From Caballeronia pedi (GTDB taxonomy: Bacteria > Pseudomonadota > Gammaproteobacteria > Burkholderiales > Burkholderiaceae): DNA of 64,000 bases. Under the pieces are notes generated by a model, which made no database searches, was not told the DNA's origin, and worked only from the letters and a program-made list of their open reading frames with translations. This document shows, piece after piece, positions 43,692 through 52,582 of this stretch. The first letter of the stretch is position 1; every line of letters begins with the position of its first letter. Where the stretch lies: contig NZ_FCOE02000012.1 in the NCBI RefSeq assembly GCF_001544915.2, forward strand, positions 1 through 64,000, in the 5' to 3' direction. Both the position numbers and the translations under genes were made by a program.

Positions 43692-44876
43692 TCAGGCGAG
43701 CGTCGTGCGGATGATTTGCACGACGCGGTCGATCTCGTCGTGCGTATTGAAGTAGTGCAGCGACACGCGGGCCATCGTGCTCACGCCGTATCGCGCGAGG
43801 ATCGTGTCGGCCATGAAGCCGCCTGCCTCGATGATGCAGTGCTGCGCCTCCAGCGCCGACACCAGCGTGGCAGGGTCGACACCGCGCAGGTTGAACGGCA
43901 CGATGCCGATGCGTTGCGCGACATCCGTTGGCCCGTAAAGCTCGAAGCCGGGCAGCGTCGAGAACCGGTCGACCGCGTATGCAGTCAAGTCCCGCACGCG
44001 TTCGGCGATCGCATCGATGCCGATTTCCCGGGCGTAACGCACCGCCGCGCCGAGCGCGAGAATGGCCGGCACGACGGGGCATCCGGCTTCGAAGCGGCGC
44101 GCGCCCGCCACGAACGAGAGCGCGCCCGTCGTGCGGTCGTATGCGCCGTTCCACCAGCCCGCGAGCACCGGCTCCAGCTTGTCGATAAGCGCCTCCCGCA
44201 CGTAAAGGAAGCCCGAGCCTTCAGTCGCGCGCAGTGCCTTGCGCCCACATGCCGCGAGAAAGTCGCAGTCGAGCTGCGCGACGCTGACCGGCAACATGCC
44301 GACGCTCTGCGATGCATTCACGAGCGACATCACGCCGTGCTCGCGCGCTACCTTGCAGATGCTCGCGGCGGGCTGAACCGCGCCGGTCGAATTCGGCACG
44401 TGAGAGAACGTGACGAGCCGCGTGCGTGGCGTGATGGCGTCGGCGAACGATTCCGGCGCGAGCATGCCAGCCGCGTCAGCCGCGATCATCTTCACCACTA
44501 CGCCGTGCGTGTGTTCCAGGCGGCGCCAGGGCAGCAGGTTGCTGAGCATTTCGGTATCGGCGACGAGAATCTCGTCGCCCGGTTGCCAGCGAATGCCGTG
44601 CGCGACGAGCGAGATGGCTTCCGTCGCGTTCTTGGTGAAGGCGATCTCATGCGGGCCCGCCTCGATGAACGCGGCGAGCTCGCCGCGCACGGCGTCCACG
44701 CGGGCATAGGTTTCCTTGCGGAACGAGGGCAGGTAGATGCCCACGTGCCCCGTGTCGAGCAGATAGCGACGCGCTTCTTCGAGCACGGAATCGGGCGGCA
44801 GGGACGCGGCGGCCGTGTCCATGTAGACGGTGGTGGCGGTCAGCGGCGTGGCTGCGCGGATGGCTTCGATATTCAT
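43692..44876 (-). CDS. class V aminotransferase-fold PLP enzyme
   Basis: A 394-residue fold-type I protein of the NifS/isopenicillin-N-epimerase group. The PLP lysine is probably Lys213 (CGRKALRATEGSGFLYV), and the SHV.NSTG block is at 158-165. In the family the residue paired with the pyridine nitrogen is an Asp in a motif like LVDGAQ; here it is Asn187 (LVNASQSVG), read from AAT. That may change the chemistry, for example towards racemase or lyase activity. The start MNIEAIRAAT is preferred to a TTG 12 bases upstream. Substrate unknown; it lies between OPT and PepE. Confidence 0.82.
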   Translation of the reverse strand: MNIEAIRAATPLTATTVYMDTAAASLPPDSVLEEARRYLLDTGHVGIYLPSFRKETYARVDAVRGELAAFIEAGPHEIAFTKNATEAISLVAHGIRWQPGDEILVADTEMLSNLLPWRRLEHTHGVVVKMIAADAAGMLAPESFADAITPRTRLVTFSHVPNSTGAVQPAASICKVAREHGVMSLVNASQSVGMLPVSVAQLDCDFLAACGRKALRATEGSGFLYVREALIDKLEPVLAGWWNGAYDRTTGALSFVAGARRFEAGCPVVPAILALGAAVRYAREIGIDAIAERVRDLTAYAVDRFSTLPGFELYGPTDVAQRIGIVPFNLRGVDPATLVSALEAQHCIIEAGGFMADTILARYGVSTMARVSLHYFNTHDEIDRVVQIIRTTLA

Positions 44877-44909
44877 GCTGTGTTTCAAGTCCAGAAGAAG
44901 GGAAGCGGA

Positions 44910-46532
44910 TTACTTGTGCAGACGGCTGACGGAACCGCCGAAGCTGAACAGGGCGTCTCCGGCGATCACGCCGCCCGCGAACGCGCTCATCTCGGCGGTA
45001 TGGCGCTCGCCGCGAAGGCGCGTGACGACGAAGCGGATCGCGAGTCCGGCAAGCACGGCCCAGCCAGCAAGCGGGGAAGCGATCAGCATGCCGGTCGACA
45101 GAAGAATGCCGAGTTGGCGCTTCGCGCCGCCGAGCAATTGCAGGAGCGCGCCCGGAATCGCCCAGATGGCCAGATTGCGTGCGATTTCCATCGACGAGCC
45201 GGCCTTGACCGACGCCGCATAAACGCGGTCGACCGGCGGCACCATGTTGCGCGAGAAGAAGTGATCGTGAAACACGATCACGACGATCGCCGCGACGATG
45301 AAGCCTGCCATCGCAGCAATGAGCTGCTGCCGGCGCCCTGCCAGTTCGGCGTCCATGTCGCGGCCTTCGCCGCGCAGCAGATAGCCGGTCTTGAGGTCGT
45401 AGCCCATGTCCGCGAACGCCGGGCCCGTCGCGGCCGAGAAGCCGGCCAGCACGGCCAGCGCCGAGGGCGGAAAGCCGATCACGATGCCGATCGTCAACGT
45501 GATGAGCGCGACGGCGAACGCCGGGAACCAGCCTGAATGCATCGCCGCGATGCCGACGATCAGTTCGTGCGCGTAAGCGGCGAGCGCGGCGTAAATGATG
45601 AAGCCGACCAGCATCCCCGGCGACAACTCGGTGATGTGACCTGCAAGCACCGAGATCAATAGCGCGACGAGCATATAGGCGATGAATCCGCCGGACAGCA
45701 CGCGCGTTGCGCGCGCGCCCGACATTTCCAGATTGCGCGGATCGGCGTCGTTGCTCGAACGCGAGCGGTGAATCTCGCGCGCCACCTGAAACAGCGCGAC
45801 GATGCCCGCGCCGATCATCAGCCCGTGCGGAATGTAGGCCGCCGCGATGTCGACATGGAGGAGCGGAACCGAATAGCCGCGAATGAGCAGACCCAGGCCG
45901 AACATCGTCAGCGCAGCGAGATTACCGAGGAAGGCCGCGCCGAAGGCGGACATCGGCACGCCGATGATCGCGCCGGCCACGCCAGCCGCAACGCCGAGTC
46001 CGAGGAAGGCGGCCTTGCGGCCACCCTGATCGCCGGCCCAGATGGCTTCGGCGGTCGCGACGCCTGCCGGCCACGTACCCGTCGCCGGAAAGATCTTGCT
46101 GCCGAAGAGGTGATAAAGCATCGCGCCATCGACGAGCATCGCCGCAATGGCGCCGATAAGCATCGGCGTGACGAGCTCGGGCATGCCCATCGCGAACGGC
46201 ACGCCGAGCGGGATCATCAGCGAATTGGCGGCGCCGAAGGTAGCCGACGAAATGGCCGTCTGCACGAGGTTTTGTCGTTCGAGCACCCGAAAGCGGCGCG
46301 TGACCTGCAGCGGAATGCGCGAGAACACGATCGCGATCAACGCGCCGATGATCGACGTGTTTGCCGATATGCCGAGCGAAACGATGAGCTGCATGCCGAT
46401 GATCGCGCCGAGCACCGAGAGGCCCATCGACACGACCAGCAACAGAGGCTCGAAGAAGGACACGCGCGGGCGCGGCGCGTCTGCTGGCATGGATGTGTCG
46501 AAATCGGCAGGCATGTCGATTGATCCTTTCAT
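44910..46532 (-). CDS. OPT-family oligopeptide transporter
   Basis: The 540-residue protein has at least 14 hydrophobic stretches and typical OPT/YSL blocks (IIGALIAIVFSRI, AISSATFGAANSLMIPLGVP, GTWPAGVATAEAIWAGDQGG). OPT proteins import oligopeptides or peptide-like metal chelates with protons. It is the first gene after the IclR regulator (67-base gap), so it probably brings in the substrate of the cluster. The N-terminal 25 residues are a polar tail (MKGSIDMPADFDTS). Confidence 0.88.
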   Translation of the reverse strand: MKGSIDMPADFDTSMPADAPRPRVSFFEPLLLVVSMGLSVLGAIIGMQLIVSLGISANTSIIGALIAIVFSRIPLQVTRRFRVLERQNLVQTAISSATFGAANSLMIPLGVPFAMGMPELVTPMLIGAIAAMLVDGAMLYHLFGSKIFPATGTWPAGVATAEAIWAGDQGGRKAAFLGLGVAAGVAGAIIGVPMSAFGAAFLGNLAALTMFGLGLLIRGYSVPLLHVDIAAAYIPHGLMIGAGIVALFQVAREIHRSRSSNDADPRNLEMSGARATRVLSGGFIAYMLVALLISVLAGHITELSPGMLVGFIIYAALAAYAHELIVGIAAMHSGWFPAFAVALITLTIGIVIGFPPSALAVLAGFSAATGPAFADMGYDLKTGYLLRGEGRDMDAELAGRRQQLIAAMAGFIVAAIVVIVFHDHFFSRNMVPPVDRVYAASVKAGSSMEIARNLAIWAIPGALLQLLGGAKRQLGILLSTGMLIASPLAGWAVLAGLAIRFVVTRLRGERHTAEMSAFAGGVIAGDALFSFGGSVSRLHK

Positions 46533-46599
46533 GATGTCGTGTCTCCGCCGGCTCGAGTGGCGCGGCTCAGGGAATAAGTTTGATGAGTCGTCGGAAGGG

Positions 46600-47328
46600 T
46601 CAACCGGTCAGCCCGACCACGGGCTCGATCGTTTCGCGGGTCTTCTTCAGGGCTTCGATGAGTCGCGGGATGGCCTCGCCATCCAGCCGCTGGACCGGCC
46701 CGGCGATGCCCAGCGATCCGATGACGCTGCGGCGGTCGCGAGACCATAGCGGGACGGCAAGCCCGGCGACCGTCGCGGCCGCCTCTTCCCGGGTGTGGCA
46801 CCAGCCGTCCGCCCGCACCTTGGCGAGTTGTTCTTCCAGCTTCGCGTCGCCTGCGGTTTGTGTGTGTTGATAGATCGTGGCGCGGAACGCATCGGGCTGG
46901 AAAGCCAGGATTGCCTTTGCGTGAGCGCCGGCGACAAGCGCGAACCGTTGACCCAGTTCGATCGAGAAGCGCAACTGCTGCTGACTCTGCGCCATGTCGG
47001 TGCAAACCGCGTCGGTGCCGTCGAGTAATGAAAGGAACACGGTTTCGCCGCTCGTCTGGGCCAGCGCATCGAGCGCGGGTTGCACGACGTCGGACGGTGC
47101 GAAGGTACGGTGCGCGACCTGACCAAGCTCGAACAGCCGCAAGCTCAGCGAATATCTGCCGGCGCTGTCCTGCCTCAAAAAGCCATTCTCCGCGAACGAC
47201 GCAAGCACGCGATGAACCACGGCGTAGTGGACGCCGGTAGCTTTCGCTAGTTCTCTGACGCCCCACGAGGGTTCCTGAAGTGTGAATCGGGTAAGCAAGG
47301 CCAATGCGCTATCGAGTGTTTTGAGCAT
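46600..47328 (-). CDS. IclR-family transcriptional regulator
   Basis: The 242-residue protein has the winged helix-turn-helix at about 1-60 (WGVRELAKATGVHYAVVHRVLASFAENGF) and the IclR effector domain (GETVFLSLLDGTDAVC, GSLGIAGPVQRL). It is upstream of OPT on the same strand and has its own operator-like triple repeat just before the start (47335-47361), so it should control this operon, including itself. Confidence 0.9.
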   Translation of the reverse strand: MLKTLDSALALLTRFTLQEPSWGVRELAKATGVHYAVVHRVLASFAENGFLRQDSAGRYSLSLRLFELGQVAHRTFAPSDVVQPALDALAQTSGETVFLSLLDGTDAVCTDMAQSQQQLRFSIELGQRFALVAGAHAKAILAFQPDAFRATIYQHTQTAGDAKLEEQLAKVRADGWCHTREEAAATVAGLAVPLWSRDRRSVIGSLGIAGPVQRLDGEAIPRLIEALKKTRETIEPVVGLTG

Positions 47329-47334
47329 TTCTTT

Positions 47335-47361
47335 GTCTCTCTATGAGAGACAGTGTCTCTC
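47335..47361. promoter_or_regulatory. GTCTCTC-N3-GAGAGAC-N3-GTCTCTC, IclR operator candidate
   Basis: Three alternating seven-base elements give two overlapping inverted repeats with 3-base gaps. It begins 7 bases upstream of the IclR start codon (47328), over the expected ribosome or promoter region. Such repeats beside an IclR gene suggest autoregulation. Confidence 0.7.
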
Positions 47362-47456
47362 TTTGAAAAAATGATATTTGCGATGGGTGGGTTTAGTCAA
47401 TCAAGGGTTTACGCGACGGAAAGGTCGGGTAACGTGTCGCTACAAGCTCCGCGACC

Positions 47457-47486
47457 AAAAAAAATGCCCGTCCATCCGGGCGGGCA
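47457..47486 (-). terminator. intrinsic terminator after the phosphatase gene
   Basis: On the minus strand TGCCCG/CGGGCA form a stem with extra pairing inside and are followed by eight T residues (47457-47464). It lies about 60 bases past the stop at 47548. Confidence 0.75.
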
Positions 47487-47547
47487 AATCGAAAGGGCGA
47501 CAGCAATTGGTGGCGGGAGCGCGCCAGCTCCCGGCGCGTGCGCGCGA

Positions 47548-49230
47548 CTAGAAGCGCTCGCCGTCGAAACCGGGCAACGCTTGCGTGCCTTCGATCTCGA
47601 CGGAATGCAGGCGTCTGGCGTTCACGCCCAGAAGCCTGAGCATGGTCGGCGCGACCTGCGTGGTCAGCACACGTTCATCGACGGTGCGACCCGCGTGCTT
47701 CATGCCGGGCGCGTACACGATCAGGCCGAGGTGGCCGTCATCTGGCGCGTTGCCGCCGTGCTCTTCATCCTTCGACGCGCTCGACGTGTAGATCACGCCC
47801 GGATTCGGCTGCACGATGATGTCCGGCGTGCGACCCTGTTTCGGATCGCCGAACGCGGCTGCGATGCGCGGACCGTAAAGCAGATAGGCATACGGTCCGT
47901 CCGCGCAGATGCCCGGCGCGTTACAGCTCAGATTGTCCTTGAGCGACTTGACCACCTGCGCAAGCTGATGCTGATCGCGCAGCCAGATGAGACTGACGTC
48001 GTCGCTCTGGACGAAGCCGGTGTCGGCCAGCCCGCTGCCGTCGTTCAGGTTGCCGGTCTTCGTCGCGTTCTGGCCGTAGTTGCCCTTCGGATCGAGATAG
48101 TTGTTCGCCTGAAGCAGCGCCGCGACGGTATCGCCGTTCTTGACGAGCTTGCTGTGATCGGTCGGCGACTGGCCGTGCTTGGCCGTCACGATGATCGAGG
48201 TGGACCGATACAGGCCGCGCTGTTTCAGCTCCGACACGATACGCCCAAGGGATGCGTCGACATAAGCGATCGCTGCGCTCACCTGCGGACCCGGCGTGAA
48301 GCTGGCGTCGAGATAGCCGCCGTTCGTCGCCACTGTGGCCTTCTGCGCGACGCTCAGCGTCTGGAAGTTCGCGCCGAAGAGGGTCGGCACGCCAGGCGAG
48401 GCATCGCCTGTCGAACTCTTGCCGTCGATCTGATTGACGAGCGCCTGCACATGGAGATCGTCGAAAACTTCGGTATGCGTGTAGATATCCGTGTAGTTCG
48501 AGTTCGTCTTCGGGTCGATGGCGTTGATCTCGGTACGCATCAGATCGTCGACGCCCGCGCCCGACGGTCCGTTCAGCCAGTCGTAGCCCCACGCGTGTTT
48601 GTCGGCCCATGCCGTGCGCGCTTGCGGCACGCTCGCCTTGACGACTTCGAAGACGGTATTGGTCTTCACATAATCGTGCGGATAAACGGGCTTGCAGACG
48701 CCATCGACTTTCGCATGTGGAATCGCCTGCGGATTGAATGCGCCGCCGCCGTCGAGATGTGTGAGCGCTCCGCCGTTCTGGCCATCGATGCCGGTGGTTT
48801 CGTCGAAGACTACATTCCAGCCCTGCGCGCCGCTGCAGTTGGCATCGGACGGTGCGTACAGGGTGCGGTCGTACGACACATCGTAGAAGAGTCCGGTCGT
48901 CTTGGGCGAGCCACCGGTCACGAGTGCGGCGAGACCCGGAAAGGAATCGGACAGCCCTGGCGTGTGAGCGTTCGTGTAAGTGACGCCGTCCTTCGCGAGC
49001 AGCGCGATGTTGGGACACGCATTGGACGCCACGCAGCGCGCGACGTCCTGTTCGTGCAGACCGTCGAAGCTGATGAGCAATACATGCCTGGCGACAGCGC
49101 GGTCGTCATGATCCGGACGGCGATGATCACGGTCGTCCGCCTTCGCATGCGACGCGTGACAAGCAACCACCGCGAGAATCGCGCCGAGGAAAGGGTTTTG
49201 CGCGAGGGTGCGCCTGTTCGTCTTCTTCAT
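47548..49230 (-). CDS. secreted alkaline phosphatase-superfamily protein (nucleotide pyrophosphatase/phosphodiesterase type)
   Basis: The 560-residue protein has a signal peptide (MKKTNRRTLAQNPFLGAILAVVACHASHAKA) and a linker rich in Asp/His/Arg, then a metal-site start HVLLISFDGLHEQD, a probable nucleophile region GLSDSFPGLAALVTGG, and late metal ligands TAKHGQSPTDH and DDGHLGLIVY. This order matches the type I phosphodiesterase/alkaline phosphatase superfamily. It is likely periplasmic or released. The exact substrate cannot be read from sequence. It is divergent from the response regulator. Confidence 0.83.
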   Translation of the reverse strand: MKKTNRRTLAQNPFLGAILAVVACHASHAKADDRDHRRPDHDDRAVARHVLLISFDGLHEQDVARCVASNACPNIALLAKDGVTYTNAHTPGLSDSFPGLAALVTGGSPKTTGLFYDVSYDRTLYAPSDANCSGAQGWNVVFDETTGIDGQNGGALTHLDGGGAFNPQAIPHAKVDGVCKPVYPHDYVKTNTVFEVVKASVPQARTAWADKHAWGYDWLNGPSGAGVDDLMRTEINAIDPKTNSNYTDIYTHTEVFDDLHVQALVNQIDGKSSTGDASPGVPTLFGANFQTLSVAQKATVATNGGYLDASFTPGPQVSAAIAYVDASLGRIVSELKQRGLYRSTSIIVTAKHGQSPTDHSKLVKNGDTVAALLQANNYLDPKGNYGQNATKTGNLNDGSGLADTGFVQSDDVSLIWLRDQHQLAQVVKSLKDNLSCNAPGICADGPYAYLLYGPRIAAAFGDPKQGRTPDIIVQPNPGVIYTSSASKDEEHGGNAPDDGHLGLIVYAPGMKHAGRTVDERVLTTQVAPTMLRLLGVNARRLHSVEIEGTQALPGFDGERF

Positions 49231-49558
49231 GTCTCACCTTTTTGTCAATTGATGAACCTCTTTTCAGAGGCCTATCAATTTGCGGTGCGATTGGGGCGTG
49301 TCCATGAACAAGCGCTTTCGATTGACTGTCTTCTGCGTACTTTATTTTCGTTGATTGCAGGCTTTGTTAAGGATGTCATAAGGATCGGTGTGCGTCGCAG
49401 GATGAGCCCGACCATCGCCGGGGCTTTTTCTCCGTCCGGATTTGCAGGAAAACCCGTCCTCGCTGAACCATCCCCAGATAACAGATTTGTAATTCAGCTT
49501 GCGTGAGGCGCGCGTAAAATTGCCTGCAGACGAACTTTGAGCAAACGGAACGGCCACG
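49231..49558. other. 328-base divergent region (phosphatase / response regulator)
   Basis: I see no gene here. CCTCTTTTCAGAGG (about 49257-49270) can form a small hairpin. The notable element is the 6-4-6 inverted repeat at 49478-49493, listed separately. Confidence 0.45.
49478..49493. promoter_or_regulatory. ATAACA-N4-TGTAAT, response-regulator box candidate
   Basis: A near-palindrome 66 bases before the response regulator start. The same 6-4-6 form recurs at 51708, 59409 and 61795. Heavy-metal response regulators such as CusR bind comparable ATGACA/TGTCAT type repeats. Confidence 0.6.
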
Positions 49559-50236
49559 ATGCGGGTACTCATTGTCGAAGACGAGCAGAAGGCGGGCGCC
49601 TACATCAAAAAGGGCCTCGAGGAAGCGGGTTACCTTGTCGACGTCGTCGGCGATGGCGCCGAGGGCCTCATTCTCGCGAAAGAAGAGAACTACGATGTGA
49701 TCGTTCTCGACGTCATGCTGCCCTCGATGGACGGCTGGTCCGTGGTCAAGAACCTGCGCGAGTCGAAGTCGACGCCCGTTCTATTTCTGACCGCCCGCGA
49801 CGACGTTTCCGACCGCGTGCGCGGCCTGGAACTGGGTGCCGACGACTATCTGGTCAAGCCCTTCGCCTTCGTCGAACTGCTCGCCCGGGTGCGCTCGCTT
49901 GCGCGCCGCGGTCCCCCTCGGGAAAGCGACCTCATCGTTCTCGGAGATCTGGAAATCGACGTCACGCGGCGGCGCGTCAAGCGCGCGGGCAAGCGCATCG
50001 ACCTCACGCCGCGCGAATTCGCGTTGCTGCAACTGCTCGCCAGGCGGCACGGCGAAGTATTGAGCCGCACGCAGATAGCGTCATACGTCTGGGACATGAA
50101 CTTCGACAGCGATACCAATGTCGTGGAAGTCGCCATTCGAAGACTGCGCGCGAAGATCGACGACGAATTCGCCACCAAACTGATTCAGACCGTTCGCGGT
50201 GTGGGTTACGTCATCGCGCTGGAAGACTCTGCGTGA
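49559..50236 (+). CDS. OmpR-family response regulator (heavy-metal type, CusR/CopR/IrlR-like)
   Basis: The 225-residue protein has a receiver domain with phospho-acceptor Asp51 (DVIVLDVMLPSMDGW), LTARDD and the lysine of LVKPFAF, then an OmpR-type winged helix (about 128-220, with LTPREFALLQLLARRHGEVLSRTQI). MRVLIVEDEQKAGAYIKKGL is characteristic of the heavy-metal group. Its stop overlaps the kinase start (GTGA). The promoter carries a candidate self-binding box at 49478. Confidence 0.9.
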   Translation: MRVLIVEDEQKAGAYIKKGLEEAGYLVDVVGDGAEGLILAKEENYDVIVLDVMLPSMDGWSVVKNLRESKSTPVLFLTARDDVSDRVRGLELGADDYLVKPFAFVELLARVRSLARRGPPRESDLIVLGDLEIDVTRRRVKRAGKRIDLTPREFALLQLLARRHGEVLSRTQIASYVWDMNFDSDTNVVEVAIRRLRAKIDDEFATKLIQTVRGVGYVIALEDSA

Positions 50237-51672
50237 TCAGACCACGTTCGCTTACCACCACACTTGCTCTGGCGTTCGCGGCGACCACACTGGCGGTATT
50301 CGGGCTGGTCGGCACGTTCGTCTACTTTGCGCTGGAACAGCAGGTCAAGGTTCAGGATGATCTCGATATCGTTCTCGCGGCCCGGCATACACGCCGCCTC
50401 GCCGACGAATTGACCGACTACGGGGATATTCTGCAGCATCAGGAACGACTCGAAAGCCAGGTGCTCGGAAACGAAGCACTATCGCTGCGAATCCTGGACT
50501 CGGCCGGAAAGACGCTCGTGCAACACAACGTCAATCCAGCGATCGCCGCACTGGAGCGTCCGGCCGCCGCGGTGCCCGCCAACGCACAGATCACGGAACG
50601 ATCGATCCTGCCGCTCGCCACGGCCGCCGGCGAGCCGATTCGCGCGCTCGCGGTCGATGCCTTGCTGCAGAACGGAACGACTGCGACCATCGTCGTCATG
50701 CGCAACATGCATGACCGTTGGGTACTGCTGGATCGATACCGCGACAAGCTGAATGTGGCGGGCATGCTAGGCGTTCTGCTGGCGTTCTGCATCGGCTACT
50801 TTCTCGTGCGTCGTGCCATGCGGCCGGTGCGTGAAATGGCTACCGATGCGGCCAGCATCACCTCGGACAAGCTCCATACCCGAATCGAAATGTCGCGCAT
50901 TCCCACCGAACTCGAACCGCTCGTCGTCTCGCTGAACGGGATGCTCGCCGGACTGGAGAGCAGCTTTCAACGACTCTCGCAGTTCACCGCCGATCTCGCA
51001 CACGACATGCGTACGCCGCTGTCCAACATGCGTGGCGCGATGGAGGTGGCGCTCGCGCGGCCACGCCCCGTCGAGGAATATCAGGCGACACTCGAGTCCA
51101 GTCTCGAAGAGTGCGAGCGGCTTTCGCGGATGATCGAAAACGTGCTGTTTCTCGCGCGCGCCGAGCATCCGCAGTTTTCGAAGAACATGCGCGTCATCGA
51201 CGGCGGCAAGGAATTGCAGCATATCGGCGATTACTTCGAGGGATTGGCGGACGATGCCGGTGTTCATATCGTCGTGTGCGGGTCCGCGACGTTGCGGGTC
51301 GACGTGGAACTCTTCAGGCGCGCGGTCAGCAACCTGCTCGCCAACGCCATGCGATTCACGCCGGCGCAAGGCGCGATCACGCTGTCGATCCACGACGCGG
51401 GAGACATGATCCGCGTATGCGTGGAGAACGAAGGCGCGCCCATTCATCCTTCCTTGCTCGAGCGGATTTTCGATCGCTTCTACCGGGCCGATCCATCGCG
51501 TGGTGCGTCAGGAACGGCTGCAGGATCGGCCGGACTCGGACTTGCGATCGTTCGCACCATCATGGACCTGCACGGCGGCCGCGCGCACGCCGAGAGCGAT
51601 GCGCGCAGCACGCGGTTCATACTGACCTTCCCGGTGGTGGAAGCGCCTGGCTTGCCCGCGAGACAGGAATAA
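50233..51672 (+). CDS. heavy-metal-type sensor histidine kinase (CusS/IrlS-like)
   Basis: The 479-residue protein starts at a GTG overlapping the response regulator stop. It has TM1 at about 7-30, a periplasmic sensor of about 145 residues, TM2 at about 174-195, a HAMP linker, the phospho-acceptor His257 in DLAHDMRTPLSNMRGA and an ATPase domain (NLLANAMRFTP, GSAGLGLAIVRTIM). It phosphorylates the upstream regulator. The signal is not readable from sequence, though nearby iron and efflux genes suggest a metal or envelope cue. Confidence 0.9.
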   Translation: MIRPRSLTTTLALAFAATTLAVFGLVGTFVYFALEQQVKVQDDLDIVLAARHTRRLADELTDYGDILQHQERLESQVLGNEALSLRILDSAGKTLVQHNVNPAIAALERPAAAVPANAQITERSILPLATAAGEPIRALAVDALLQNGTTATIVVMRNMHDRWVLLDRYRDKLNVAGMLGVLLAFCIGYFLVRRAMRPVREMATDAASITSDKLHTRIEMSRIPTELEPLVVSLNGMLAGLESSFQRLSQFTADLAHDMRTPLSNMRGAMEVALARPRPVEEYQATLESSLEECERLSRMIENVLFLARAEHPQFSKNMRVIDGGKELQHIGDYFEGLADDAGVHIVVCGSATLRVDVELFRRAVSNLLANAMRFTPAQGAITLSIHDAGDMIRVCVENEGAPIHPSLLERIFDRFYRADPSRGASGTAAGSAGLGLAIVRTIMDLHGGRAHAESDARSTRFILTFPVVEAPGLPARQE

Positions 51673-51707
51673 GCGATCCACAGGCCGCGGCGGTTTTGCG
51701 CCCTCAG

Positions 51708-51723
51708 ATTTCAAACTTGTAAC
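51708..51723. promoter_or_regulatory. ATTTCA-N4-TGTAAC, response-regulator box candidate
   Basis: A weaker copy of the 6-4-6 repeat, 132 bases upstream of the first DUF4148 gene and just after the kinase gene. Confidence 0.45.
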
Positions 51724-51854
51724 GTCACAGTCAGACTCTCGGCAGCGCTCCGAATCCAGAATGACTCCAGCGTCGGCATTCATTGAAGCCGGTGTCGGGA
51801 GGGTAAATTGCACTCGGGCAAGACCCTCGTCTTCTATTTCGGAGAGGGAACACC

Positions 51855-52127
51855 ATGAAAGCCATGGCATGTGCGGTACTGGTAGCGAGCACATTGCTGC
51901 CGTTCAGCGCGTTCGCGCAAACCACGGGTAGCCAGGTGACACGCGCGGAAGTGCGCGCCGATCTCGCGCAGTTGGAAGCGGTCGGGTATCGGCCGAGCAC
52001 GCATGACGCGGATTATCCCAATGCGCTCATGTCCGCCGAGGCGAAAGTCGCAGCGATGCAAGGTCACAACGGCGCGTATGGCGGCGATCAGGGCGGCGCG
52101 CATCAAACGGGCACCGCTGCGCAATAG
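51855..52127 (+). CDS. DUF4148 small exported protein, copy 1
   Basis: A 90-residue protein with a signal peptide ending PFSAFA, then the DUF4148 pattern QVTRAEVRADLAQLEAVGYRPS. The C-terminus is Gly/Gln-rich and probably disordered. DUF4148 proteins are common in Burkholderia, often beside two-component systems and induced by stress; no function is established. GGAGAGG lies upstream of the ATG. Confidence 0.8.
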   Translation: MKAMACAVLVASTLLPFSAFAQTTGSQVTRAEVRADLAQLEAVGYRPSTHDADYPNALMSAEAKVAAMQGHNGAYGGDQGGAHQTGTAAQ

Positions 52128-52194
52128 CGTTTGAAGCGGCATCGCCGCGAAACTCAATTAATTTATTTACGTATTCCTAATGGATTTAAGGATC

Positions 52195-52464
52195 ATGAAA
52201 AAGACTGCTATGTTTCTTCTCGCTTCATTGGCTATCGGTGTGGCGGGTCAGGCGTCCGCGCAGACCAGCGGATTGACGCGCGCCGAGGTCAGGCAACAAC
52301 TGGTTCAAGCCGAAGCGCAGGGTCAGTTGCCGTCGAGCGGCGTCGACTATCCGCCGAGTTCAGCCGCCATGGCACGGAACAAGGCTGCCTTCCAGGCACG
52401 AGAGCAAGCGCATGCCTCGGCAACGGGTTACGGCGGCGCAACGGACGGTCAGACGTCGAACTGA
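52195..52464 (+). CDS. DUF4148 small exported protein, copy 2
   Basis: An 89-residue protein with signal peptide MKKTAMFLLASLAIGVAGQASA and the core LTRAEVRQQLVQAEAQGQLPSS, similar in layout to copy 1. ATG 52195 is chosen because AAGGA precedes it; ATG 52180 has no ribosome site. The pair is in the same direction with a 67-base gap and may be co-transcribed. Confidence 0.8.
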   Translation: MKKTAMFLLASLAIGVAGQASAQTSGLTRAEVRQQLVQAEAQGQLPSSGVDYPPSSAAMARNKAAFQAREQAHASATGYGGATDGQTSN

Positions 52465-52582
52465 ACGCGGACGCGCGGGGAATCGCTTCATCGATAACGC
52501 CACGTCGCGTAAGCAAACGCTAAGCCTTTCTGCTTGCAATCTGTTTACGCTCGTAGCTTTTCCTCGTTTGCCAACCTCCGCC

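Noticed and set aside
42972..45536. 854-codon plus-strand open frame over pepE, PLP enzyme and OPT genes
   Set aside because: It is antisense to three recognised genes and its His/Arg-rich translation is the usual GC artefact.
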